DNA of 64,000 bases, from the NCBI GenBank assembly GCA_034420695.1, contig DAOULB010000015.1, positions 1 to 64,000 on the forward strand, written 5' to 3'. The position numbers and the translations under genes are program-made. The notes under the pieces are model-generated. The model saw only the letters and a program-made list of their open reading frames with translations. It was not told the DNA's origin and ran no database searches. Positions 26,145-34,304 of this stretch are shown in pieces (positions within the stretch are counted from its first letter, which is position 1; each line of letters starts with the position of its first letter). The DNA comes from Io17-Chloro-G2 sp034420695 (GTDB taxonomy: Bacteria; Chloroflexota; Dehalococcoidia; Lucifugimonadales; UBA3495).

Positions 26145-26150
26145 TATAAT
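26145..26150 (+). promoter_or_regulatory. -10 box for tRNA-Pro
   Basis: A perfect TATAAT lies 27 bp upstream of the mature tRNA-Pro 5' end. No convincing -35 hexamer is seen 16-18 bp upstream. Confidence 0.45.
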
Positions 26151-26177
26151 ATGACTTGCTGTTGCTCTCAGCAGCGT

Positions 26178-26253
26178 CGGGGTGTAGCGCAGTGGCTAGC
26201 GCGCTTCGTTCGGGACGAAGAGGCCGGTGGTTCGAGTCCACTCACCCCGACCA
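26178..26253 (+). tRNA. tRNA-Pro (anticodon CGG)
   Basis: Complete 76-nt cloverleaf. The acceptor CGGGGTG pairs with CACCCCG, the D-arm is GCGC...GCGC, and the anticodon stem CTTCG/CGAAG encloses loop TTCGGGA, giving anticodon CGG (reads CCG codons). The T-arm GGTGG-TTCGAGT-CCACT has one terminal G-U. The 3' end A-CCA is encoded. A TATAAT lies upstream and a GC-rich hairpin downstream. Confidence 0.95.
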
Positions 26254-26327
26254 TCCCTTTCCCTCAAGACTCCCCATTCTTCCATAGTAGCCCAAACCGC
26301 CGACCCGCGCTGCGCCGGAAGTGGCAA

Positions 26328-26363
26328 CGCCCCGGTCAACCATTTTTCCGTGTGACCGGGGCG
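26328..26363. terminator. Bidirectional hairpin between tRNA-Pro and crotonase gene
   Basis: A perfect 11-bp inverted repeat, CGCCCCGGTCA (26328-26338) and TGACCGGGGCG (26353-26363), has a 14-nt loop. It sits in the 129-bp gap between the tRNA (plus) and the convergent crotonase gene (minus). No long T run flanks it, so efficiency as an intrinsic terminator is uncertain. Confidence 0.5.
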
Positions 26364-26382
26364 CTGTGAAAAGCCTGAAGGG

Positions 26383-27231
26383 CTAACGTCCCTTGAACGC
26401 CGGAGCCCGTTTTTCCAGGAAGGCCTGCCTGGCCTCTATGGCGTCCTCCGAACCGTTGAGAATACCCCCGGCATTGGAAGTCAGCACCATGGTCGTTTCC
26501 AGGGTGCTATCCAAGGATGCCCGCATTATTCGCTTGCTGACCCATTGCACCATGGGAGGCGTCCGCATAATCCGGTCGCAAAGCTCCCTGGTAAACTCCT
26601 CCAGCTTTTCCGACTCCACCAAGTGGTTCAGCAGACCCCACTGGTACGCCCTGTCCGCATCCAAGTGCCCGGTGTAAGCAAACTCCAAGGCCCTGCCCAA
26701 GCCGGCCAGTTTGGGCAGGTAATAACTCCCGCCATTCTCCACAATCTGGCCCAGTTGCTGATATCCAATGAACCGGGTGTTCTCACAACCCACCCGGATG
26801 TCACAGTGGAGCGCCATGTCCATGCCGGAGCCAACCGCCGGACCGTTGATCATCGCCACGGTAGGTTTGCGTACTTGGGAAATGTCCCGGTGCAGCTTGG
26901 TGAAGCCGTGAAAAAAGTGCTCCCGGCTGGCGTCGGGCCCCTCTTCCGTGCCCCGGTTGCCTATGAAGTTCTGCCCCTTGATCTCATCCGGAGTATCCCG
27001 GCGCATGTCGGCGCCGGAACAGAAACCCCGGCCCACTCCGGTAAGCACAATCACCCTGATATTGGGGTCGTCGTCCCCCGCCCGCATGTATTCGCCAACC
27101 TTTGCAACGGTCCCGTTCTCTTCGGAAGAACCGATCAAGGCATTCATCCTTTCCGGGCGGTTGAACTTGATCCACAGAATCCCGGATTCCTCCGGTTCGT
27201 ACAAGAGGTGTTCAATCAGCGCAGGTCCCAT
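26383..27231 (-). CDS. Enoyl-CoA hydratase/isomerase family (crotonase) protein
   Basis: Crotonase-fold enzyme acting on acyl-CoA thioesters, 282 residues. Seen: LWIKFNRPERMNALIG at the CoA-binding start, VIVLTGVGRGFCSGADM (first oxyanion-hole segment), and PTVAMINGPAVGSGMDMALHCDIRVG (second oxyanion-hole helix). The catalytic Glu positions of classical hydratases are not obviously conserved: the second segment leads to FIGYQQLGQIVENGGSYYLP. The reaction (hydratase, isomerase, hydrolase or other) therefore stays open. Start ATG 27231 is chosen for its strong GGGAGGAAATC SD; a Met 8 codons upstream is less likely. Confidence 0.88.
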   Translation of the reverse strand: MGPALIEHLLYEPEESGILWIKFNRPERMNALIGSSEENGTVAKVGEYMRAGDDDPNIRVIVLTGVGRGFCSGADMRRDTPDEIKGQNFIGNRGTEEGPDASREHFFHGFTKLHRDISQVRKPTVAMINGPAVGSGMDMALHCDIRVGCENTRFIGYQQLGQIVENGGSYYLPKLAGLGRALEFAYTGHLDADRAYQWGLLNHLVESEKLEEFTRELCDRIMRTPPMVQWVSKRIMRASLDSTLETTMVLTSNAGGILNGSEDAIEARQAFLEKRAPAFKGR

Positions 27232-27375
27232 GATTTCCTCCCAGCATTTGAGCAAGATTCCGGCGTTATCCCGGCCGGCAGGGCGCGGCTGGCGGTCTAA
27301 TTCAGTCCCGAATCGACAGCGTTAACAGTTTATTCCCTGTTTGGGGCGAGTCAAGGGCGGGGACCCGGGAGACGC

Positions 27376-27417
27376 CGGAGAGCCGAGATCGGAGAGCCGA
27401 GACCGGAGAGACAAGAG
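27376..27417. repeat. 14-bp tandem repeat (3 units)
   Basis: CGGAGAGCCGAGAT, CGGAGAGCCGAGAC and CGGAGAGACAAGAG follow one another without gaps, in the gap between the crotonase gene and rpsU. Period 14, like the unrelated array at 7184-7224. Confidence 0.7.
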
Positions 27418-27443
27418 TAGCAGCGGCATCTGGAATTGCCGCC

Positions 27444-27473
27444 TAAGAAAAAGCCCGCCGGATTGGGGCGGGC
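27444..27473 (-). terminator. Intrinsic terminator of rpsU
   Basis: On the minus strand GCCCGCC, a 7-nt loop, GGCGGGC and then TTTTTCTT: a textbook rho-independent terminator 37 bp beyond the rpsU stop codon. Confidence 0.85.
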
Positions 27474-27509
27474 AATTTTCACAAATGAAGTGGGAACCCT
27501 TGGCGCCAA

Positions 27510-27698
27510 TCAGCGCCGGTTCTGACGGCGGCGGCGGCGTGCAGCCCTCTGGGCGGCGAGTCGTTCCTTCTGCGCCTTGGACCTGAAGAAGCGCCGGTCC
27601 TTCAATTCCCGCAGTATTCCTGAGTGTTGGACCGAAGCCCGGAAGCGGTTGACCAAGCTCTCCGGGTTCTCTCCCTCTCTGGGCGTAACGTAAGCCAT
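27510..27698 (-). CDS. rpsU: 30S ribosomal protein bS21
   Basis: A 62-residue, strongly basic protein. It opens MAYVTPREGENPESLVNRFR and continues VQHSGILRELKDRRFFRSKAQ, matching the bS21 signature (REGE-x-x-ESLLRRFKR, GIL-x-E-x-x-R-R-x-x-F), and ends in an Arg-rich tail. It binds near the 3' end of 16S rRNA and aids initiation on mRNAs. Start and stop fit family length; an intrinsic terminator follows. It is monocistronic here rather than with dnaG/rpoD or gatB/yqeY-like neighbours seen in other phyla. Confidence 0.95.
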   Translation of the reverse strand: MAYVTPREGENPESLVNRFRASVQHSGILRELKDRRFFRSKAQKERLAAQRAARRRRRQNRR

Positions 27699-27881
27699 AC
27701 ACTCTTCCTTCCAAGGGCCTTGTCACTGGAACTTGCGGCCCCGTTTTGTTCCCAACCAGTCTGCTCTGTAGCCTAAATTTAACACAAGGGGTGCAACGGT
27801 TCAAGACATACCCGCCGAAAGGCGCCTTGCTCCAAAGGGGTTGCCCTGCTCCAAAGTCGGCAATACATAATGTAAAATTAC

Positions 27882-27916
27882 TTGACCATAATTTTATCCA
27901 AATCTAAAATTATGGT
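27882..27916 (+). promoter_or_regulatory. Consensus-like promoter overlaid by a perfect 12-bp palindrome
   Basis: TTGACC (27882-27887), a 17-bp spacer, and TAAAAT (27905-27910) form a near-consensus sigma-70-type promoter. A perfect 12-bp inverted repeat, ACCATAATTTTA (27885-27896) / TAAAATTATGGT (27905-27916) with an 8-nt centre, spans both boxes. This is where a repressor would block polymerase. The region is markedly AT-rich against a GC-rich background. It lies 140 bp upstream of the PPC-cohesin-dockerin gene, the only gene it can drive. Rest of the 27699-28053 gap: no other gene seen. Confidence 0.7.
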
Positions 27917-28053
27917 AATTGATTGGATGGGCTAACTGGCTCATTTGTTGATAAAGTCCTGGCTGCTCCCAGTTTCCGCATAAAGCGGCCAGGACCATCG
28001 GACGACCTGCCAGCCGGTTACCGGGAGTGGCTGCAGTGGAGAGGAGAGAGAAG

Positions 28054-31000
28054 ATGCGTGTATTTGCAGTCCTGACCGGGGCAGGAGTCCTTGCTCTGCT
28101 CCTCGCAGTCTTCCTCTTTGGCCCTGCCTCATTATCTCCCGTTATGGCCGACGACGACCACGGCAACATTCGCTCCCAGGCCACCGCATTGCCCATTGGT
28201 GGAGGCGCCGTCACTGGGAATATTGACGCTGCCCTGCTGATGGACAAGGACTATTTCAGGTTTTCGGCCCAGCGCGGCGTCCGCTACACCTTCTCATTGG
28301 AGAAGGTGTCCGTCGAAGCGGCGAATATTGCAATCATCAATTCCAAGCGCCGCGGGACTGGGCTGGCCGATGGGCAGGTTCTATCCCAGAACGGGAGGCA
28401 AAAGAGCGTTACGTGGATCGCCCGGACAACCGACCCCTATTTTATTGAGGTTTCCGGGGTAAAAAACATCCAGGGCGGAGGGGCCTATCTCGGTTCCTAC
28501 AGGTTGAGCGGCTCGGAAGAACTCCGTCTCAAGGACAGGTACAGCGATAACAGCACCGGCGCTACGGCCCTGCAGATAGGCTACAAATACGAAGGGGCCA
28601 TAAGCCCCTGGCCGACCGCCAGCACTGGCTCCTCAGGGGGAATAGAGGAGGACTACGACCAAGACTACTTCCACATCCAAGCCCGACGGGGGATCAAATA
28701 CACCTTTTCTACGTTGCTGCACGGCCTCCAGGGAGTGGAAATCTTCGTAGCCGACGACCATAAGAAGCTGCTGAAGTCCAATGGGGGAAATGGGTCAACC
28801 CTGGAATGGGTCGCTCCCGATTCCGGCAAGTACTACGTGGTGCTTACGGGCTCCCGTTCCCTTGGCGGCAGCGTGGGCGGCTATGTCCTGGAAGTGAGCG
28901 CGGACGAGTCACTGGAAGACATCCACAGCTTCTACAGGGACGCTGCCACCCTCGTAGTGCCCGGAAACCAGACCCACGGGGCTCTCAGCCCCGAGGGAGA
29001 CGAGGACTACTTCACTTTCCGCGCCGAGAGGGGAATCGAATACCAAGTAAGCATGTCCCTGGGCGGGATCAACGCCACCAACGTCTCCCTTACCATCTAC
29101 AACGACGATGGAGACTTGCAGAAGTCCAACCAGGGAGTGGGGACATCCATGTCATGGACGCCTGCCACTACGGAAGACTACTTCCTCCTGGTAAAAAGTT
29201 CAAAGATCGACCGAAACCCCATCAGGGCCTACGTGCTGCAGATTACTGCCGATGCATCCCTGGAGGACCGGCATGCCGATTCCCGTGCAAGCGCCACCCA
29301 AGCCCGGCTCAGCACACCTCAAAGCGGCGCCATCAGCCCGCCCACTGACCAAGACTACTTCTATTTCGACGCCGTAAGGGGAGTTGGATACAACATCACC
29401 ATGCATTCCAGCCCGGCAGCAGGCATCTCCCTTTCTCTCCTGGGCTCTACGGGCGATGTCGAGGAGACCGCCACCAACTTCACTGCGCCGATGCACTGGG
29501 TTGCCCCCAGTAACGGAAAGTATTACGTCCTGATAGAGGCCGCTCCCGGCATAACCAACGTCGTGGGCCCCTACTCATTCTCCATCGTTGCCGACTTCAC
29601 GCTGCAGGACCGCCACGCCGATACCCGGCAGCAAGCAACCGCTGCCAACATAGGTGCCCCCCATTTGGCCGCCATCAGCCCCGCCGACGACCGGGACTAT
29701 TTCTCATTCAATGCCAAGAGGGGCGTGCAGTACACCATTACCGTGGAATCCGAGTCCCTCAGCGGTGTGCAAATAGCCGTCTCCGGGCAGTCCGGAGACG
29801 TAGACCTCTCCAACAATGGGGTGGGAAACAACCTCGTCTGGGTAGCCCCCAGGGACGGTACCTTTTACTTGTCTATTTCCAATACCGGGTTGGAGGCCAA
29901 GTCGGTAGGTTCTTACTCCCTCAGGATAGACGCATCCACAGCTTACGAGGACCTTTACGGGGAAACGGCCGGGAGCGCCACCCCACTTAGTTTTGAAATC
30001 ACCTATCCGGGCGCAATCAGCCCGGTGGACGATAAAGACTACTTCTACTTCCAAGCCAAGAGGGGCGCCGTGTACCGGGTGAACGCCGGCCCCGAAGCGC
30101 CGATTTCCATTGCAATCCTGGACCACCGGAACGAGGTGCAGGCAAGAAATGCCGGACAAACCTATGCCTTGGACTGGACGGCCCCCGGCGATGGCAAATA
30201 CTACCTCTCCTTGTCGGCCCCCACAGGGGTTGTGGAAGAGATAAGGAATTACACCCTGCAGGTTCTGGTGCAAGAAGCCACCGAGGACAAACATAGCGAA
30301 AGGGCTTCCCAGGCCACAGCCGTCGTTTTTGGCAACAACATTGGCGGCGCCGTCAGTCCTGCCGACGACATTGACCGGTTTTCCTTCAACGCCGCCCGCG
30401 GCGTCCAATACACCTTTGAACTGACCTACGGGACTGCCAAGGCCGTGAGCCTGACCTTGGGGACCCGTGCGAGTCCCGACACCGCCTTAGCTTCCAACTA
30501 CGGGGAGGACAAAACCGTTACCTGGCTGGCCCCCGACAGCGGGACCTACGTAATCACGATTTCCTCCGCTCCCCAGTTAGCCAGTCCCACGGGTACTTAC
30601 TCATTGAGGGTAGTCGCCGACGACAGCCTGACGGACCAACACCCCAACACCGTGCATCGAGCCACGGAAATCCCCATCGGCAATACCGTTGGCGGTTCTA
30701 TCAGCCCGGCCGACGATATAGACGCCTTCGTGTTCTATGCCCAGCAAGGGGGAGTTTACTTGGTCAAAGTACACACCATTGCCGGGCCCGTGGCCGGGTT
30801 CACCGTATCAAGCCCCAGTTCCACGTTTTCCAAGTCACAATACGAAGCCGGCGACATGGTAATGGTGATTGCTCCGAACCCGGGCGCCTATCACATCTTG
30901 GTTTCCGCCGCCACTCCCGCCTCGAGCACCGGCTCCAAATACCAGGTCACCGTCATGGAAGACGCATTCTCACCTAAAGTTGACCCTGTAGGCATCCAGG

Positions 31001-31599
31001 CCCCCCAGCTTGATGCCATCGTATCCACTCTGGCCATAGGAGTGGAACCAAGGGTTGCCCCCAAGGGCAGCATCATCCGGGTGCCTGTGGTATTGCAAAA
31101 TGCAGTCGACCTCAAGAACCTGGCATTCAGCATTAGTTTCGACCCGGCTCTGCTTGAAGTTCTGGATGTTGAAGCCGGGTTCCTTGGCCTCGCTGCCGAT
31201 ATGCAATACAGCGCCAGCGAACCCGGAATGGTGCGCATCGGCTACAAGGCCACCCAGCCGGTGACCGGAGACGGCCAAGTAGCCGTGGTGGTGTTCCGGG
31301 TAATTGCCGAGGAGGATGGTGCCGCCATCCTTTCCCCCACCCTCAGCATAGCCACCAACTCCCAAGACCGCCTGCTGTCCACCCAACCGTCGGACGGACA
31401 ACTGACAATCGGACCCAGGCCTCCGGGGGACGGGAGCGGAGACGGCATGGTTACAGCCTTGGATGCCTTGGTTGCCATGAAGATGGCCAACGGTCTGCAG
31501 GAGCTAGACCTTGCGCTGGACATTGATGGCGACGGCCAAGTCACCCGCCATGACGCCATGCAGATTCTGACTATTGCCGGGGCGGTACAGGAGGTCTAG
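28054..31599 (+). CDS. Secreted PPC-repeat protein with C-terminal cohesin and dockerin domains
   Basis: About 1181 residues. A signal peptide (hydrophobic core VLALLLAVFLFG, probable cleavage after SPVMA, ~32) is followed by eight ~110-residue repeats. Each repeat has the pattern L-x-D-x-H...ATxxxxG...GAISPxDDxDYFxFxAxRGVxY...WVAPxxGxYYxxI, typical of bacterial pre-peptidase C-terminal (PPC) beta-sandwiches. A cohesin-like domain comes next, at ~990-1115 (VPVVLQNAVDLKNLAFSISF, GQVAVVVFRVIA). The C-terminus is a type I-like dockerin with two canonical Ca-binding loops, DGSGDGMVTALD and DIDGDGQVTRHD. No catalytic domain is recognisable. SD GGAGAGGAGAG precedes ATG 28054; an ATG at 28027 lacks one. 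Upstream palindrome-covered promoter. Two bases separate its stop from the next gene. Likely an extracellular scaffold or adhesin. Confidence 0.85.
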   Translation: MRVFAVLTGAGVLALLLAVFLFGPASLSPVMADDDHGNIRSQATALPIGGGAVTGNIDAALLMDKDYFRFSAQRGVRYTFSLEKVSVEAANIAIINSKRRGTGLADGQVLSQNGRQKSVTWIARTTDPYFIEVSGVKNIQGGGAYLGSYRLSGSEELRLKDRYSDNSTGATALQIGYKYEGAISPWPTASTGSSGGIEEDYDQDYFHIQARRGIKYTFSTLLHGLQGVEIFVADDHKKLLKSNGGNGSTLEWVAPDSGKYYVVLTGSRSLGGSVGGYVLEVSADESLEDIHSFYRDAATLVVPGNQTHGALSPEGDEDYFTFRAERGIEYQVSMSLGGINATNVSLTIYNDDGDLQKSNQGVGTSMSWTPATTEDYFLLVKSSKIDRNPIRAYVLQITADASLEDRHADSRASATQARLSTPQSGAISPPTDQDYFYFDAVRGVGYNITMHSSPAAGISLSLLGSTGDVEETATNFTAPMHWVAPSNGKYYVLIEAAPGITNVVGPYSFSIVADFTLQDRHADTRQQATAANIGAPHLAAISPADDRDYFSFNAKRGVQYTITVESESLSGVQIAVSGQSGDVDLSNNGVGNNLVWVAPRDGTFYLSISNTGLEAKSVGSYSLRIDASTAYEDLYGETAGSATPLSFEITYPGAISPVDDKDYFYFQAKRGAVYRVNAGPEAPISIAILDHRNEVQARNAGQTYALDWTAPGDGKYYLSLSAPTGVVEEIRNYTLQVLVQEATEDKHSERASQATAVVFGNNIGGAVSPADDIDRFSFNAARGVQYTFELTYGTAKAVSLTLGTRASPDTALASNYGEDKTVTWLAPDSGTYVITISSAPQLASPTGTYSLRVVADDSLTDQHPNTVHRATEIPIGNTVGGSISPADDIDAFVFYAQQGGVYLVKVHTIAGPVAGFTVSSPSSTFSKSQYEAGDMVMVIAPNPGAYHILVSAATPASSTGSKYQVTVMEDAFSPKVDPVGIQAPQLDAIVSTLAIGVEPRVAPKGSIIRVPVVLQNAVDLKNLAFSISFDPALLEVLDVEAGFLGLAADMQYSASEPGMVRIGYKATQPVTGDGQVAVVVFRVIAEEDGAAILSPTLSIATNSQDRLLSTQPSDGQLTIGPRPPGDGSGDGMVTALDALVAMKMANGLQELDLALDIDGDGQVTRHDAMQILTIAGAVQEV

Positions 31600-31601
31600 G
31601 G

Positions 31602-32414
31602 GTGAAAAAGGTACAAGGCTATGTTGACGTAGGCCTGGCGTTTTTCGTAGAGAACTACAAGTGGATAATTACACCGGTGGTTGTTGTCGCCTTGGTGGCG
31701 GCAGGTCTGTATTTTTCCGGGGTTTTCGGAGGAGATTCCATTTCCGCTGAAGGGCCGGACGCCAAACCCGCCGTTGTAGAAAAATCGGACCCGGCGTCTC
31801 CTGTGACCGCTCCCGGTCAGCAACGGGTGCGCCCCCCGGTTGCGGTAGTTGGCAGCCCCACACCGGTTCCTGCGCCGCCCGCCGCAGCAGCAGAAGAACC
31901 GCCCGCTGCGCAAAGCGTCAATAAAGTCCCGGAGTACAAAGTCCTCGACACTGACAACGTGGACGCCGAACTGGATGCCCAACTGGACAACAATCCCGCC
32001 GAGCCGTCGATACCTCCACGGCAGGTGCGCATCCCCATCCGGCTGCAAGGAGCGCTGGACTTGGGCAGCTTGGAGTTCGAGCTGCTCTATGAACCAAAAA
32101 CCTTGGAATTCGTTGCAGCAGAGGCCGGAGAACTGGCTTCTAACTCCTTGGTCCAAGCCCAGACCAGGGCACCCGGGCGTCTGTGGCTGGCCATTGTCAA
32201 CCCCCACGGAATCAACGGGGATGGAAACGTGGCCCACGTGACGTTCCAAATGCGGGAAGGCGGACAAGCGGACAGTCCCCTGATCCTGGAACAAGTCGAG
32301 AGCCATCAGGCCTCTACTCTGACGGCCTCCTGGCCCCAAACGACCCACGGCATCTACGACTTGGACGACTCCTCCTACGTATCCCCGCTGTTGGCCTACC
32401 CGGCGTCACAGTAA
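31602..32414 (+). CDS. Membrane-anchored cohesin-domain protein
   Basis: A 270-residue protein: short cytoplasmic start, one transmembrane segment (WIITPVVVVALVAAGLYFSG, ~21-40), a Pro/Ala/Val-rich linker to ~105, then a cohesin-like beta-sandwich at ~135-250. In the latter VRIPIRLQGALDLGSLEFEL, LEFVAAEAGELASNS and GNVAHVTFQM parallel the cohesin domain of the preceding protein (VPVVLQNAVDLKNLAFSI; LEVLDVEAGFLGLAA; GQVAVVVFRV). The GTG start has GGAGG 8 nt upstream, inside the end of the previous gene, so the two are one operon. Known cohesins bind dockerins through Ca-dependent contacts; an anchored cohesin could tether the dockerin-bearing partner. A strong terminator follows. Confidence 0.82.
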   Translation: MKKVQGYVDVGLAFFVENYKWIITPVVVVALVAAGLYFSGVFGGDSISAEGPDAKPAVVEKSDPASPVTAPGQQRVRPPVAVVGSPTPVPAPPAAAAEEPPAAQSVNKVPEYKVLDTDNVDAELDAQLDNNPAEPSIPPRQVRIPIRLQGALDLGSLEFELLYEPKTLEFVAAEAGELASNSLVQAQTRAPGRLWLAIVNPHGINGDGNVAHVTFQMREGGQADSPLILEQVESHQASTLTASWPQTTHGIYDLDDSSYVSPLLAYPASQ

Positions 32415-32436
32415 CCGAAAAACGCAACAAGACAAT

Positions 32437-32475
32437 AAGCCCCGGGTCCTTACCGGCCCCGGGGCTTTTCCTTTG
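32437..32475 (+). terminator. Intrinsic terminator of the cohesin operon
   Basis: A perfect 10-bp stem, AAGCCCCGGG (32437-32446) / CCCGGGGCTT (32458-32467), is followed by TTCCTTTG, 23 bp after the last stop codon of the cohesin operon. Confidence 0.85.
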
Positions 32476-32478
32476 AAC

Positions 32479-32523
32479 ATTGGAGCGGCTGATGGGAATC
32501 GGACTCACGTATCTGCTTGGGAG
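32479..32523 (-). other. tRNA-Gly 3'-half duplicate (candidate att site)
   Basis: 45 bp match the 3' half of tRNA-Gly(CCC) at 35486-35531 in the same orientation, with one substitution and one 1-bp deletion. The match runs from ATTGG (the CCA end) to the anticodon loop, after which similarity stops. The intact gene's 3' end faces this copy across 2.96 kb. This is the geometry left when an integrase inserts DNA at a tRNA 3' end. No integrase gene survives between the copies. Confidence 0.75.
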
Positions 32524-32819
32524 AAAAATTCCCCAACCCCCACAGAACTTAGCCTGCTCCAGATACAGAATGGGGGATTCAGCACAGGCGTCTTCAAGGA
32601 TAGGCAGTTACCCAATTCTGCCTTTCCAAATGGTCTTTCGAGACTCGGATTTCCTGAAATATGACGCCGTAAGTTTGCCGGGCTTGCGAAGAACTTCTAT
32701 AAGGTGGAGCCGGGCAATAGCCTGTTGGGCTACGACCGCCTCTTCGTGGTCAAGCACAAGGGCAGGCTTCTCTTGGAGCATGTCATCTATTAGCTTCAAG
32801 CATCTGCTGGTCTTGGCGT
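32524..32819. other. Inter-genic stretch at the left edge of the island
   Basis: About 300 bp without a firm gene. On the minus strand an open frame at 32608-32781 encodes 57 residues (starting MLQEKPALVLDHEEAVVAQQ) with a plausible amphipathic helix but no recognisable family. It could be a gene remnant or chance, since it lies just downstream of the deacetylase gene. Confidence 0.25.
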
Positions 32820-33713
32820 TCAACGAGCAGGGTAATTGTCCAGCCACCACTTGGCGATGTCGATGCGGCGGGGCAGCCAGACACCGGATTTGCCCTTCAC
32901 ATATTCCAAGAACCGGCGCAACGCCGCCGCCCGGGCAGGCTTGCCGATGATGCGGCAATGGAGCCCCACCGACATCATCTTGGGGTGAGTCGTTCCTTCC
33001 CGGTAAAGAGTATCGAAGCAGTTGCGGGCCGACTCGAAGAAGTCGTCAGGCGTGGACAACTGGCCGCGCCAAAAGCCGTAATCGTTGACCTCCAGGGAGT
33101 AGGGCACAACCAGCCACGGTTTGCCGAAGACCTCGGTGTAGTATGGCAGGTCGTCGTTGTAGGCGTTGCAATCGTAGACGAAGCCGCCTTCCTCCACCAC
33201 CAGTTCCCGGGTGTTCACGCTGGGGCCGTAACGGGTATACCAGCCCAGGGGCCGCTGGCCGGTGGTGCGGGTGATAGAGGCTACCGCCTGATGGATGGCG
33301 GCCCGTTCGGTCTCCCGGTCCATCTTGTAGTATTCTTCCCACCGGTTGCCGTGGCCCATTACCTCGTGCCCGCGGCGGACAACCTCAGGCCCCACTTCCG
33401 GGTTGCGTTCCAGAGCAAGGGCGCAGGCGAAGAAGGTCGAATCGACCCCATACTCATCCAGAAGGTCAAGGATGCGCCAAACCCCAACCCTGCTCCCGTA
33501 TTCGAAGAAGGACTCATTTGCCAAGTCCCGCTCCCCCCTGGCCACTGGCGACGGCGACTCGCCAATCGCCTCGCCATGGGGGTCTCCATCCAGGATTGAG
33601 TTTTCCGACCCCTCCTCGTAATTGACCACAAACGAAACGGCGATTCGTGCGCCGTTGGGCCATTCCACCACCGGCGGGTTTGGGCCGTAACCGACCAAGT
33701 CCCGTTCTGCCAT
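32820..33713 (-). CDS. PuuE-type polysaccharide deacetylase/allantoinase
   Basis: A 297-residue NodB-fold hydrolase. It opens with the PuuE hallmark YGPNPPVVEWPNGARIAVSF-like start and VNYEEGSEN, then FFEYGSRVGVWRILDLLDEYG, DSTFFACALALERNPE, RRGHEVMGHGNRW, RPLGWYTRYGPSVNTREL, DLPYY, and KMMSVGLHCRIIGKPAR. These landmarks match the cofactor-independent allantoinase PuuE group (allantoin to allantoate in purine breakdown) rather than chitin or peptidoglycan deacetylases. No other urate or allantoin genes are present, so substrate stays inferred. ATG 33713 is preceded by GAGGAGGAACC. It sits alone inside the tRNA-Gly-bounded island, suggesting acquired cargo. The 217 bp between it and the IS (33714-33930) show nothing further. 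Confidence 0.87.
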   Translation of the reverse strand: MAERDLVGYGPNPPVVEWPNGARIAVSFVVNYEEGSENSILDGDPHGEAIGESPSPVARGERDLANESFFEYGSRVGVWRILDLLDEYGVDSTFFACALALERNPEVGPEVVRRGHEVMGHGNRWEEYYKMDRETERAAIHQAVASITRTTGQRPLGWYTRYGPSVNTRELVVEEGGFVYDCNAYNDDLPYYTEVFGKPWLVVPYSLEVNDYGFWRGQLSTPDDFFESARNCFDTLYREGTTHPKMMSVGLHCRIIGKPARAAALRRFLEYVKGKSGVWLPRRIDIAKWWLDNYPAR

Positions 33714-34019
33714 TAGATGGTTCCTCCTCTTGCATACGCCGCGGGCCCCTCAAGGGTTGCCGTTGGCAAAGCCGGTCTTCATTCTCCCGGCCCCGCTGCA
33801 TTTTCTGTGCCAGCCATATCGAAAGCACTCTGGGTGACCCCCTCCCCACTGCATTGGCAACAAGGTCGGCGGGCGATGAGCCACTCGAGGCGTCCTAGGC
33901 CTCGAACCATTGTAGTACCTCCACAAGGATTGAGGTGACCCGGAAAGTCGGACAGGTGGCTAAGTGAGAGTCCCGCTCCCAAGCTAAGGACAGCGGTTGC
34001 TGTCGGTAAGGAGTGGGAA

Positions 34020-34304
34020 ATGTCGAAAGGACGAAGGAAGTTCAGCCCGGCTTTCAAAGCCAAGGTGGCGCTGGAGGCGGTTAAGGGACAGAAGACAGTG
34101 GCCCAACTGGCCGCCAGGTATGAAGTCCATCCCGGGCATATTCAGGCTTGGAAGAAGGCTCTTGTGGAGGGCGCTTCCGGCGGCTTCGGCAACGACCAGG
34201 AACAGAAGGCCAAGAACGACGACGCCCTGGTCGCCCGGCTGTACCAGGAGATCGGCCAGCTCAAGGTGGAACGGTATTTCTTGGCGGAGAGGTCCGGTCC
34301 ATGA
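34020..34304 (+). CDS. IS3-family transposase OrfA (HTH)
   Basis: A 94-residue basic protein with an IS3 OrfA helix-turn-helix: RRKFSPAFKAKVALEAVKGQ, TVAQLAARYEVHPGHIQAWK (recognition helix) and a C-terminal leucine-zipper-like stretch ARLYQEIGQLKVERYFL. It binds the element's ends and pairs with OrfB. GTAAGGAGTGG precedes the ATG. Its TGA overlaps the OrfB ATG (ATGA at 34301-34304). Confidence 0.9.
   Translation: MSKGRRKFSPAFKAKVALEAVKGQKTVAQLAARYEVHPGHIQAWKKALVEGASGGFGNDQEQKAKNDDALVARLYQEIGQLKVERYFLAERSGP

Noticed and set aside
27376..27417. Possible CRISPR-like array
   Set aside because: 14-bp units directly abut with no spacers and no cas genes; a simple tandem repeat.
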